Positions 16,607 to 24,330 of a stretch of DNA of 64,000 nt are shown one piece after another. The DNA is taken from contig CAZHPA010000001.1 of assembly GCA_964533945.1 (NCBI GenBank), positions 62,001 through 126,000 of the forward strand, read 5' to 3'. A program made the translations under genes and the position numbers. The DNA comes from CAZHPA01 sp964533945 (lineage in GTDB: Bacteria > Bacillota > Clostridia > Lachnospirales > WRBF01). The notes beneath the pieces were generated by a model. That model saw only the letters and a program-made list of their open reading frames with translations, had not been told where the DNA came from and ran no database searches. Numbering within the stretch: position 1 is the stretch's first letter; each line of letters begins with the position of its first letter.

Positions 16607-16636
16607 TTGACTAAGTTGCGTATAAAGGTGTATAAT
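16607..16636 (+). promoter_or_regulatory. Promoter of serC-serA
   Basis: TTGACT (16607-16612), 18-nt spacer, TATAAT (16631-16636), about 60 bp before the serC start. Confidence 0.7.
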
Positions 16637-16696
16637 TTTTTTTGGTACAATGTTTGACAATTAAGGTAAAAAAATGAGTGGAGGGTTTTACAAATT

Positions 16697-17782
16697 ATGG
16701 AAAGAGTATATAATTTTTCTGCCGGTCCTGCGGCAATTCCGTTGCCTGTTTTGGAAAAGGCGCAAAAACAATTGGTTTGCTATGAAAATGCCGGAATGTC
16801 TGTTATGGAAATGAGCCATCGCTCTAAAGCGTTTACTGAAATTATAGAAGAATCGGAAGCTTTGCTGCGTGAAATAATGAATATTCCGCAAAACTATAAA
16901 GTTTTGTTTTTACAAGGCGGCGCAAGCTTGCAATTTGCAATGGTACCCCTTAATTTATTTAAAAATAAAAAAGCAGACTATGTTAACACAGGTAATTGGT
17001 CAACTGCTGCAATTAAAGAAGCTAAACGGTTTGGTAATGTTAATGTTGTTGCTTCTTCTGAAGATGAAAAATTCAACTATATACCAGAACTTGACAAAAG
17101 CAAATTTGATAAAGATGCAGATTATTTCCACTATACTATAAACAATACAATTTACGGAACAAGATTTACGTTTTATCCCGAAACAAACGGTGTGCCGCTA
17201 GTTACAGATATGTCAAGCAGCATATTGTCAGAAGTTTATGATATTAGCAAATTTGGCATAATATATGCAGGAGCGCAAAAAAATATTGGCCCTGCCGGTT
17301 TAACCGTTGTTATTATACGTGAAGATTTAATAGGAAATGCAGCGAATGATGTTCCTATAATGTTAAACTATAAAACCCATTCCGACAAAGTGTCGCTTTA
17401 TAACACACCGCCAACTTTTGGTATTTATATGGCAAAGCTTGTTTTTGAATGGATAAAAGAACAAGGCGGCGTTGCCGAAATACAAAAACTGAATGAGGAA
17501 AAAGCAAGAATTATATATGAAGCAATCGACGAATCTAAAATATTTAAAGCACACGTCCAAAATCCAAAACACCGCTCAATTATGAACATTCCTTTCTTCT
17601 CAGGCGATGCAGATGTTGATGCAAAATTTTTAAAGCTTTGCACGGAAAACGGGCTTGTTAACTTAAAAGGCTACAGAACAATAGGTGGTATTAGAGCAAG
17701 TATTTATAATGCCGTTCCACTTGAAGGCTGCAAGCTTTTAGTAGAATGCATTAAAAAGTTTGAAACGGAAGGGGTTATATAA
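16697..17782 (+). CDS. serC: Phosphoserine aminotransferase
   Basis: Protein of 361 aa that converts 3-phosphohydroxypyruvate to phosphoserine with PLP. The N-terminus YNFSAGPAAIPLPVLEKAQ is diagnostic. The PLP lysine sits in YAGAQKNIGPAGLTVVI near residue 198. Standard length. The stop overlaps the serA start (TAATG), so the two serine-pathway enzymes are coupled. A phosphoserine phosphatase gene is not in the window. Confidence 0.96.
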   Translation: MERVYNFSAGPAAIPLPVLEKAQKQLVCYENAGMSVMEMSHRSKAFTEIIEESEALLREIMNIPQNYKVLFLQGGASLQFAMVPLNLFKNKKADYVNTGNWSTAAIKEAKRFGNVNVVASSEDEKFNYIPELDKSKFDKDADYFHYTINNTIYGTRFTFYPETNGVPLVTDMSSSILSEVYDISKFGIIYAGAQKNIGPAGLTVVIIREDLIGNAANDVPIMLNYKTHSDKVSLYNTPPTFGIYMAKLVFEWIKEQGGVAEIQKLNEEKARIIYEAIDESKIFKAHVQNPKHRSIMNIPFFSGDADVDAKFLKLCTENGLVNLKGYRTIGGIRASIYNAVPLEGCKLLVECIKKFETEGVI

Positions 17783-18921
17783 TGTATAAAGTTTTAACAT
17801 TAAACAAAATTTCTAAAGCAGGGCTTTCTAATTTAGCTGAAGACAAATACGAAATTTGCGAAACTTTAAGTTCATGCGAAAACCCAGATGGCGTATTGTT
17901 AAGAAGTTTTAACATGCATGAAATGGAACTTCCGAAAAGCCTTTTAGCCGTTGGACGTGCCGGAGCAGGCGTTAATAACATTCCAATTGAAAAATGCTCA
18001 GAAAAAGGAATTGTTGTTTTCAATACACCGGGTGCTAATGCTAATGCCGTTAAAGAACTTGTTGTTTGTGCATTACTTCTTTCTTCAAGAAAAGTTGTTG
18101 ATGGAATTAACTGGTCGCAATCTTTAAACGGGCAACAAGGCGTTGCAAAATTAGTTGAAGGCGGCAAAAGTTCATTTGTTGGCCCTGAAATTGCCGACAA
18201 AAAATTGGGTGTTGTAGGGCTTGGTGCTATAGGAATTTTAGTTGCAAACGCTGCTATGGCTTTAGGAATGGAAGTTTACGGCTACGACCCATTTTTGCCT
18301 AAAAACGAAACCCACAAGTTCAATCGTTGTGAATCTCTTGATGAAGTTTATGCAAATTCCGATTACATTACGCTTCATGTTCCATCAACCGCAAATACTA
18401 AAAATATGGTTAATGCCGACACAATAGCTAAAATGAAGAAAGGCGTTCGCATAATTAATTTATCAAGAGGCGATTTAGTTGATAACGGCGCAATTAAAGC
18501 TGCGCTTGAAGCCGAAACTGTTTCGTGCTACGTTACAGATTTCCCAACAGAAGATTTGCTTTGTGTTAAAAACATTATAACAATTCCACACTTAGGCGCT
18601 TCAACTCCAGAATCGGAAGAAAATTGCGCTAAAATGGCAGCAAAACAATTAAGAGAATATTTAGAATTTGGAAGTATTAAAAATTCCGTAAACTTTCCAA
18701 ATTGTGAATTAGGCGAAATTAAAGGCAACCGCATATGCGTTTTGTATAAAAATACAGAAGGCATTGAAAATGCTTTATCAAAAATCGTTTCCGAAAAGTC
18801 TCAATTTTCAAATGTTAAAGGCGATTATGGCTATGTTGTATTTGATGTTGCAAATGCTTCTGAAAATATGGCTTCCGAAATAGAAAAAGTTGACGGTGTT
18901 ATTTTAGTTAGAATTATTTAG
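17782..18921 (+). CDS. serA: D-3-phosphoglycerate dehydrogenase
   Basis: Protein of 379 aa, first enzyme of serine synthesis. NAD-binding motif VVGLGAIGILVANAA near 148-162; catalytic Arg in INLSRGDLVDNG; catalytic His in IPHLGASTPESEENC. A short C-terminal part (residues 315-379) resembles a compact ACT domain (ICVLYKNTEGIENALSKI), so serine feedback is possible. It is shorter than the E. coli-type enzyme (about 410 aa) and matches the clostridial type that pairs with serC and a DUF1015 gene. Confidence 0.93.
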   Translation: MYKVLTLNKISKAGLSNLAEDKYEICETLSSCENPDGVLLRSFNMHEMELPKSLLAVGRAGAGVNNIPIEKCSEKGIVVFNTPGANANAVKELVVCALLLSSRKVVDGINWSQSLNGQQGVAKLVEGGKSSFVGPEIADKKLGVVGLGAIGILVANAAMALGMEVYGYDPFLPKNETHKFNRCESLDEVYANSDYITLHVPSTANTKNMVNADTIAKMKKGVRIINLSRGDLVDNGAIKAALEAETVSCYVTDFPTEDLLCVKNIITIPHLGASTPESEENCAKMAAKQLREYLEFGSIKNSVNFPNCELGEIKGNRICVLYKNTEGIENALSKIVSEKSQFSNVKGDYGYVVFDVANASENMASEIEKVDGVILVRII

Positions 18922-18944
18922 CATATAATAGGAGATGCTCCGAA

Positions 18945-20180
18945 ATGTCAATTGTAAAACCTTTTAAAGCAGTTCGCCCAAGCGAACAGCTTGCAAGCTA
19001 TGTTGCATCGCTTCCATACGACGTTATAAATAGCGATGAAGCTAGAGAAATTGTTAAAGGCAACCCATATTCATTTTTGCATGTTGCAAAAGCAGAAGTT
19101 GATTTAGATAAAACTGTTGACTTATATGATGCAAAAGTTTACGAAACAGCTAAAGCCAACTTAAATCAAATGATTAAAGACAAAGTTCTTTTTCAAGATA
19201 GCAAACCATGCTTTTATATTTATAGGCTAACGTTAAACGGAAGAACGCAAACAGGACTTGTTGCTTGTGCAAGCGTTGACGAGTATTTAAGTGGAAAAAT
19301 TAAAAAGCACGAGTTAACAAGAGCCGATAAAGAAGAAGACAGAATCCGCCACGTTAATGTTTGCAATGCAAATACAGGCCCTGTTTTTTTAACGTATCGT
19401 GCTAAAGCTGAAGTAGATGAGCTTATTAACAACCATATTAGTAACAACAGCGCAATATATGACTTTGTTGCAGATGATAAAATTAGACATGAAGCTTGGA
19501 TTGTTGAAGACGATAATGTAGTTAACCAAATTCAACAATTATTTGAAACTATACCAAATTTATATATTGCAGACGGACATCATAGAAATGCTTCGGCTGT
19601 TAAAGTTGCGCTTATGCGCCGAGAAGGCGGAAGCTATGATGAAAACGCTGAATTTAACTTTTATTTAAGCGTTATTTTCCCTGATAATCAGCTATTTATT
19701 ATGGATTACAACAGATTAGTTAAAGATTTAAATGGTTTAAGCGAACAAGAATTTTTAAATAAAGTATCTGAAAACTTTGTTATTGAAAGCTCTGAAGATG
19801 GAAAACCCGAAAAATTGCACACATTTGGAATGTATTTAAATAAAAAGTGGCATATACTTACAGCAAAACCTGAAATTATTTCAGAAGATGTTATAGAAGC
19901 GCTTGATGTTTCAATACTTCAAAAATATGTTTTAAATCCGCTTTTAGGAATAGAAGACCCAAGAACAAGCAAACGCATTGACTTTGTAGGCGGAATGAGG
20001 GGGCTTTGTGAACTTGAAAAAAGGGTTAATTCCCGCGAAATGAAAGTTGCGTTTTCAATGTTTCCAACTTCAATGAACGAATTACTTTCAGTTGCAGATG
20101 CAGGCGAAATTATGCCGCCTAAATCAACGTGGTTTGAACCTAAATTACGTTCGGGGCTATTTGTTCACTTGCTGGATTAA
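18945..20180 (+). CDS. DUF1015 family protein
   Basis: Protein of 411 aa. It begins VKPFKAVRPSEQLASYVASLPYDV, the family's conserved start, and contains the central ADGHHRNASAV motif (residues about 205-215). DUF1015 genes are regularly placed behind serA/serC in Clostridia, as here (23 bp after serA), which suggests a role in serine or phosphoserine metabolism. The biochemical function is not established to my knowledge. The ADGHH motif suggests a nucleotide- or phosphate-related active site, but this is speculation. Confidence 0.88.
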   Translation: MSIVKPFKAVRPSEQLASYVASLPYDVINSDEAREIVKGNPYSFLHVAKAEVDLDKTVDLYDAKVYETAKANLNQMIKDKVLFQDSKPCFYIYRLTLNGRTQTGLVACASVDEYLSGKIKKHELTRADKEEDRIRHVNVCNANTGPVFLTYRAKAEVDELINNHISNNSAIYDFVADDKIRHEAWIVEDDNVVNQIQQLFETIPNLYIADGHHRNASAVKVALMRREGGSYDENAEFNFYLSVIFPDNQLFIMDYNRLVKDLNGLSEQEFLNKVSENFVIESSEDGKPEKLHTFGMYLNKKWHILTAKPEIISEDVIEALDVSILQKYVLNPLLGIEDPRTSKRIDFVGGMRGLCELEKRVNSREMKVAFSMFPTSMNELLSVADAGEIMPPKSTWFEPKLRSGLFVHLLD

Positions 20181-20319
20181 TAATATTGGCTGCTGCAAAC
20201 TTATGTTTTACGGCACAAAAATTTTTATGCTTGAATAATTTTTAACATTTTCCCTAATAATATTATAGAAAACATTTTGAATTTAGCTAGAGTTTATTAT
20301 ATATAAAGGAGTGTTAAAA

Positions 20320-20484
20320 ATGGATAGATTAACTATGGGCATGATTGCTGGAGGACTTTTAGGTATTGCAGGAGCCGGAATTTCCCTTGCGTTAAGCGAT
20401 AGAAATTCTAGAAACCAAATTATGCGCAGCACAAAACAAATTGCAAGAAAGGCTTCTAATATGATGCCTAATATGATGCAATAA
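20320..20484 (+). CDS. Small protein of 54 aa, YtxH-like
   Basis: The frame starts MDRLTMGMIAGGLLGIAGAG, giving one glycine-rich membrane-spanning segment, followed by a basic tail (RNQIMRSTKQIARKASNMM). AAAGGAG lies 7-8 nt before the ATG and a good hairpin follows the stop. The pattern of a single hydrophobic N-terminal segment and an amphipathic basic helix resembles small YtxH-type proteins. Function unknown. Confidence 0.75.
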   Translation: MDRLTMGMIAGGLLGIAGAGISLALSDRNSRNQIMRSTKQIARKASNMMPNMMQ

Positions 20485-20500
20485 TTTTAATATTTTTAAA

Positions 20501-20526
20501 AAAAAATGGACGCACTGTGTGCGTCC
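20501..20526 (-). terminator. Hairpin with its T-tract on the minus strand
   Basis: Perfect 8-bp stem GGACGCAC / GTGCGTCC with a 3-nt loop. The flanking homopolymer (AAAAAAAAAT) precedes it on the plus strand, so the canonical terminator polarity is minus, although both neighbours are on plus. It may block antisense transcription. Confidence 0.5.
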
Positions 20527-20575
20527 TCTACATATAATGTTTGTATCTTGATTAACCATAAAGGGTCGTGTTATT

Positions 20576-21577
20576 ATGAAAATATTAGTTACAGGCGGTG
20601 CAAGTTTTGTCGGCAGTGCAGTATGTTCAGCGCTCATTGACCATGGTTACTCAGTTGTTATATTAGATATGGTTAATGAGGAAAATTGTAATTTTGTTAA
20701 AGATAAAACGTTTTACAATGGCGAAATTAGCGATAGTAACTTAATTAAAGAAATATTTCATAACCACAGCGACATCGAATTTACTATTCATTGTGCAGAA
20801 AAAGTTGCCGTCGAACAATCCGTAACAAATCCATATGAATATTATCACGACAATGTTGTAAATAGCATGGAACTTTTTAAACTTGTCTATGATTTAGGCT
20901 GCAAAAAAATTATATTTAATTCATCAGGAGCAGTTTATGATGTTGTCCCTGGTTATATGGTGACAGAAACGTCACCTGTTAACCCAAGAAGTCCTTTTGC
21001 AAGAAGCAAATTAATGACAGAAATGATTTTAAAAGACTATTGTAATGCATATGATTTAAAATGTATTTCCCTTAGAAGCTTTAATTCCGTTGGAGCAGAC
21101 CCAAAAATTCGCTTTGGAATGCAAACCAAAAGCCGCTATAATTTAATTGGCAAGCTTTTGCAAGTTGCCTACGACTACAATCAGTCTTTTAAAATTGCCG
21201 GCAAAGATTGGGGAACAAGAGACGGAACTTGCATTAGAGATTATGTTCATGTTTGGGACGTTGCCATGGCGTTTGTTAAAGCCGTTAAAAATTTTGATAC
21301 TGCTTTTAAAAAAGCCGAAACTCAAATTAAAGATAAAGGGCATTTAACAATTAATGTTGGTTCTGGAGTTGGCGTAACAGTTAAAGAATTTATTTTTGCT
21401 TTTGAAAATGTTACAGGAGAAAAAATTAAAGTAACTTATGACGAACACAGAGCAGGTGATGTTGCCGGCTCTTATGCCAACATTACCCGTGCAAAAAGCT
21501 TAATTGATTGGACAACAAAATTCACATTGGAAGAGGCAATACTTGATGCTATTCGCTGGGAAGAAACAAAAGACTAA
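20576..21577 (+). CDS. UDP-glucose 4-epimerase-like SDR with altered active site
   Basis: Protein of 333 aa of the extended SDR (GalE) family. The NAD-binding motif reads TGGASFVGSAV, where the second glycine of GxxGxxG is Ser. SSGAVYD corresponds to the SSxAVYG serine motif. The catalytic YxxxK is changed: the segment reads SPFARSKLMTE, so Phe replaces the catalytic Tyr while Lys is kept. C-terminal sugar-nucleotide segments (GTRDGTCIRDYVHVWDVA, LTINVGSGVGVTVKEF, RAGDV) are well conserved. It may be a low-activity or re-purposed epimerase, or an NAD-sugar binding protein. It has its own ATG without a strong ribosome binding site. Confidence 0.85.
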   Translation: MKILVTGGASFVGSAVCSALIDHGYSVVILDMVNEENCNFVKDKTFYNGEISDSNLIKEIFHNHSDIEFTIHCAEKVAVEQSVTNPYEYYHDNVVNSMELFKLVYDLGCKKIIFNSSGAVYDVVPGYMVTETSPVNPRSPFARSKLMTEMILKDYCNAYDLKCISLRSFNSVGADPKIRFGMQTKSRYNLIGKLLQVAYDYNQSFKIAGKDWGTRDGTCIRDYVHVWDVAMAFVKAVKNFDTAFKKAETQIKDKGHLTINVGSGVGVTVKEFIFAFENVTGEKIKVTYDEHRAGDVAGSYANITRAKSLIDWTTKFTLEEAILDAIRWEETKD

Positions 21578-21626
21578 TTTAATTATAATTAGCCTAAAAA
21601 TTTTTTGAATAATTTTAATAAAAATA

Positions 21627-21655
21627 TTGACTATATTTAGCTTTTTGTGTATAAT
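21627..21655 (+). promoter_or_regulatory. Promoter of rpsU
   Basis: TTGACT (21627-21632), 17-nt spacer, TATAAT (21650-21655). The predicted transcript starts near 21662, giving a leader of about 250 nt before rpsU. Confidence 0.75.
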
Positions 21656-21659
21656 AATT

Positions 21660-21914
21660 TAGTAGTGCTATTAATTTACTACTTGCAATATGCACAAAAA
21701 CAAGTTAAATTAATAGATTAAAGCTTTAAAAGCTTTATTAAAGCCTTTGTATATTATGCTGCTTTTTCTTTTTAAAGCACAAAATAAACAAAGAATCCAG
21801 CCGCTCTAGCCTGTTTAAAATTAAAATAGGCTTGGGGATAATATTAGTGCGATAACATGGACCTAGCTTCCGTGTGTTGGCAAAAAAATGCGATAACCGG
21901 AGGGAGGGAAATTC
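21660..21914 (+). promoter_or_regulatory. Long structured 5' leader of rpsU
   Basis: This 255-nt stretch holds no plausible gene. It holds several hairpins: AGTAGT/ACTACT (21661-21683), the nested AAGCTT region around 21720-21745, AGCCT/AGGCT (around 21810-21832), and CATGG/CCGTG (around 21855-21875). TGCGATAAC occurs twice, at 21848-21856 and 21889-21897; the second copy runs directly into the ribosome binding site CCGGAGGGAGGG. The layout suggests translational or attenuation control of S21. I match it to no known riboswitch. Confidence 0.45.
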
Positions 21915-22091
21915 ATGTCAGAGGTAAAAGTTAAAGAAAATGAATCCTTGGATAGCGCACTCCGTCGCTTTAAAAGAAGCTGTGCTAAAGCCGGTATTAT
22001 GGGCGAAGTTCGCAAAAGAGAACATTACGACAAGCCTAGCGTTAAGCGCAAGAAAAAATCTGAGGCTGCAAGAAAACGTAAGTTCTTTTAG
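21915..22091 (+). CDS. rpsU: 30S ribosomal protein S21
   Basis: Protein of 58 aa: SEVKVKENESLDSALRRFK, then RSCAKAGIMGEVRKREHYDKP and a basic tail (RKKKSEAARKRKFF). This is the complete S21 pattern at normal length. It binds the 30S platform near the anti-Shine-Dalgarno region of 16S rRNA. The ATG follows GGAGGGAGGG, an unusually strong purine tract. It is not next to dnaG or a yqeY gene here; it stands alone between promoter and terminator. Confidence 0.95.
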   Translation: MSEVKVKENESLDSALRRFKRSCAKAGIMGEVRKREHYDKPSVKRKKKSEAARKRKFF

Positions 22092-22114
22092 TTTTCATAT
22101 ATTGCTTTGAATAA

Positions 22115-22145
22115 ACAAAAAGGCGGTTTTACCGCCTTTTTGTTG
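22115..22145 (+). terminator. Terminator of rpsU
   Basis: Perfect stem AAAAAGGCGGT / ACCGCCTTTTT with a TTT loop and T-rich tail. Confidence 0.92.
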
Positions 22146-22169
22146 TGTAAAAAAATATTAAATTGTTGT

Positions 22170-22198
22170 TGACACGGCTTTCAAAAAGTGATAATGTA
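22170..22198 (+). promoter_or_regulatory. Promoter of the isc operon
   Basis: TTGACA (22170-22175), then a possible -10 TAATGT (22193-22198) at 17-nt spacing; GATAAT at 15 nt is an alternative. Confidence 0.6.
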
Positions 22199-22208
22199 TA
22201 TATAAATA

Positions 22209-22227
22209 AAACCAACTTACTTGGTTT
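22209..22227. promoter_or_regulatory. Probable Rrf2/IscR operator
   Basis: Inverted repeat AAACCAA-CTTAC-TTGGTTT, perfect 7-bp arms, lying just downstream of the promoter and upstream of the Rrf2-family gene. Rrf2 regulators bind such dyads and usually repress their own operon, so autoregulation by the next gene is likely. Confidence 0.65.
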
Positions 22228-22252
22228 AATCATCGTGGCGAGGTGATATATT

Positions 22253-22702
22253 TTGAAAATATCAACTAGAGGACGATATGGGTTGCGTGCTATGGTAGAC
22301 TTGGCTATACAAAACGACAAGCAAGGCGAAAAATGCATTTCGCTAAAATCCATTGCTAAAAGGCAGCATATTTCAGAACACTACCTTGAACAATTAATTG
22401 CCTCTCTTAAAAAAGCGGGGCTTGTTAGAAGTATTAGAGGGGCAGGCGGCGGATATAATTTAAATTGCAATCCAAAAGAAGTATCTGTTTTGTATATTTT
22501 AACAATTCTTGAAGGCTCGCTATACCCTGTCGAATGCGTTTCAAAAAATGAAAGCGACGTTTGCGGCGGCGGTGGCTGCCATAATTGCGTTACAAAACCT
22601 ATATGGGAAAAACTGTACGAAGGTCTTAATAACATTTTAGATGGCATTACACTTTACGATTTAGTTAACGATTATAAGCAATTAGAATATTTTGAAACAT
22701 AA
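22253..22702 (+). CDS. iscR: Rrf2 family transcriptional regulator (IscR-type)
   Basis: Protein of 149 aa. The Rrf2 winged-helix start MKISTRGRYGLRAMVDLA is unmistakable, and the wing reads RGAGGGYNL near residue 63. A cysteine-rich stretch with GGGGCHNC near residues 101-108 can ligate a [2Fe-2S] cluster, as in IscR. Start is TTG behind GAGGTGATA. It leads nifS-iscU-mnmA and has a dyad operator in its promoter, so it probably senses cluster supply and represses this operon. Confidence 0.9.
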   Translation: MKISTRGRYGLRAMVDLAIQNDKQGEKCISLKSIAKRQHISEHYLEQLIASLKKAGLVRSIRGAGGGYNLNCNPKEVSVLYILTILEGSLYPVECVSKNESDVCGGGGCHNCVTKPIWEKLYEGLNNILDGITLYDLVNDYKQLEYFET

Positions 22703-22714
22703 GGAGCTGAAGTT

Positions 22715-23863
22715 ATGGTATATTTAGATAATGCAGCAACAACTCAAGTTAGAAAAGAAGTTTTAGATGCAATGCTTCCGTTTCTTTCTGAAAATTTCGG
22801 CAACCCTTCAAGCATATATGAAGTTGCACGCCTTTCAAAAAAAAGCGTCGAAGATTCAAGAGAGCTTATTGCAAACGCTATAGGAGCACAACCGAATGAA
22901 ATTTTTTTCACAGGAAGCGGTACAGAATCCGACAATTGGGCTATTAAAGGCATTGCAAGCGCAAACTTAAAAAAAGGAAATCATATTATAACAACGCAAA
23001 TTGAACACCATGCCGTGCTTCACACTTGCGAATTTTTAGCTAAAAACGGATATGAAGTAACATATTTGCCTGTTGATGAATTTGGAATTATTGATTTAAA
23101 CGAGCTTAAAAAAGCTATTAAACCCCAAACAACATTAATTTCTGTTATGTTTGCAAATAATGAAATAGGCACAATACAACCTATTAATGAAATAGGGGAA
23201 ATTGCAAAAGAACATGGAATTTTATTTCATACAGATGCCGTTCAAGCCATAGCTCATGTTAAAATTAACGTTAAAGATTTAAATGTTGATGCAATGTCTT
23301 TAACTGCACATAAACTTTATGGGCCAAAAGGAATTGGGGCGTTGTATGTTAAAAAAGGAACTAAAATAAATCAGCTTATGCACGGCGGAGGGCAAGAAAA
23401 CGGAAGACGTGCAGGAACGGAAAACGTTGCCGGCATAGTTGGATTTGGTGCCGCAATTAAGCTTGCAACTGAAGAAATGGAACAGGAAAGCAAACGCTTG
23501 CTTGCTTTGCGTAACAAGCTAATTAACGGTATTTTAAGTACAATACCAAATTCAAGACTTAACGGACACCCTGAAAAAAGACTTTGTTCAAACGTAAATA
23601 TTTCTTTCGATTTCATAGAAGGCGAATCACTTTTAATGCTTCTTGATATGAAAAAAATATTCGCTTCAAGCGGCTCTGCTTGCACATCGGGTTCGTTAGA
23701 CCCTTCCCATGTTCTGCTTGCAATTGGGCTTAAACATGAAAATGCCCACGGCTCGTTAAGGTTAACTCTTGGAAGAAACAGCACAGAAGCAGATGTTGAT
23801 TATGTTATTGAAACATTACCGCCGCTTGTTAAAAGGCTAAGAGATATGTCACCGTTATGTTGA
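22715..23863 (+). CDS. nifS: Cysteine desulfurase (NifS/IscS)
   Basis: Protein of 382 aa. A PLP enzyme releasing sulfur from cysteine for Fe-S clusters and thiolated tRNA. It starts MVYLDNAATTQV; the PLP lysine lies in LTAHKLYGPKGIG near residue 200; the catalytic cysteine is in SSGSACTSGS near residue 325. It begins 12 bp after iscR. The partner scaffold iscU follows, and mnmA, the tRNA 2-thiouridylase that needs its sulfur, completes the operon. Confidence 0.96.
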   Translation: MVYLDNAATTQVRKEVLDAMLPFLSENFGNPSSIYEVARLSKKSVEDSRELIANAIGAQPNEIFFTGSGTESDNWAIKGIASANLKKGNHIITTQIEHHAVLHTCEFLAKNGYEVTYLPVDEFGIIDLNELKKAIKPQTTLISVMFANNEIGTIQPINEIGEIAKEHGILFHTDAVQAIAHVKINVKDLNVDAMSLTAHKLYGPKGIGALYVKKGTKINQLMHGGGQENGRRAGTENVAGIVGFGAAIKLATEEMEQESKRLLALRNKLINGILSTIPNSRLNGHPEKRLCSNVNISFDFIEGESLLMLLDMKKIFASSGSACTSGSLDPSHVLLAIGLKHENAHGSLRLTLGRNSTEADVDYVIETLPPLVKRLRDMSPLC

Positions 23864-23892
23864 ATTTTATATAAACAAAGGAGGAAATTAAA

Positions 23893-24330
23893 ATGTACAG
23901 CGAAAAAGTAATGGACCACTTTATGAACCCACGAAACGTTGGTGAAATTGAAGATGCAAGCGGTATCGGAACTGTTGGAAATGCAAAGTGCGGCGATATA
24001 ATGAAAGTTTCTTTGAAAATAGAAGATGGCATTGTGCTTGATGCAAAATTTAAAACGTTTGGTTGTGGTGCAGCTGTTGCAACTAGCAGCATGGCGACAG
24101 AATTGGTTAAAGGCAGAACTATTGAGGAAGCAATAAAAATTAGCAATAAAGCCGTTATGGAAGCGTTAGACGGCTTACCACCCGTTAAAGTTCACTGTTC
24201 ATGCCTTGCAGAAGAAGCACTTCATGCTGCACTTTGGGACTATGCCAAAAAAAACGGCATTGTAATTGAAGGTTTAAATCCTCCTTCAGAATCAGATTTT
24301 CACGATTTTGAAGCAAATGATTCGCTATGA
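23893..24330 (+). CDS. iscU: Iron-sulfur cluster scaffold IscU/NifU N-domain
   Basis: Protein of 145 aa. The three scaffold cysteines are present: GNAKCGDIM near residue 36, FGCGAAVATSS near 62, and HCSCLAEEALHAA near 103. The LPPVKVHCSC segment corresponds to the HscA-binding LPPVK motif. The length fits the IscU-like NifU of Clostridia, without the C-terminal Nfu domain. The stop overlaps the mnmA ATG. Confidence 0.95.
   Translation: MYSEKVMDHFMNPRNVGEIEDASGIGTVGNAKCGDIMKVSLKIEDGIVLDAKFKTFGCGAAVATSSMATELVKGRTIEEAIKISNKAVMEALDGLPPVKVHCSCLAEEALHAALWDYAKKNGIVIEGLNPPSESDFHDFEANDSL

Noticed and set aside
21800..21914. rpsU leader as a cyclic-di-GMP or other known riboswitch
   Set aside because: No characteristic conserved core of any class I know could be aligned; only generic hairpins and a repeated nonamer are seen.
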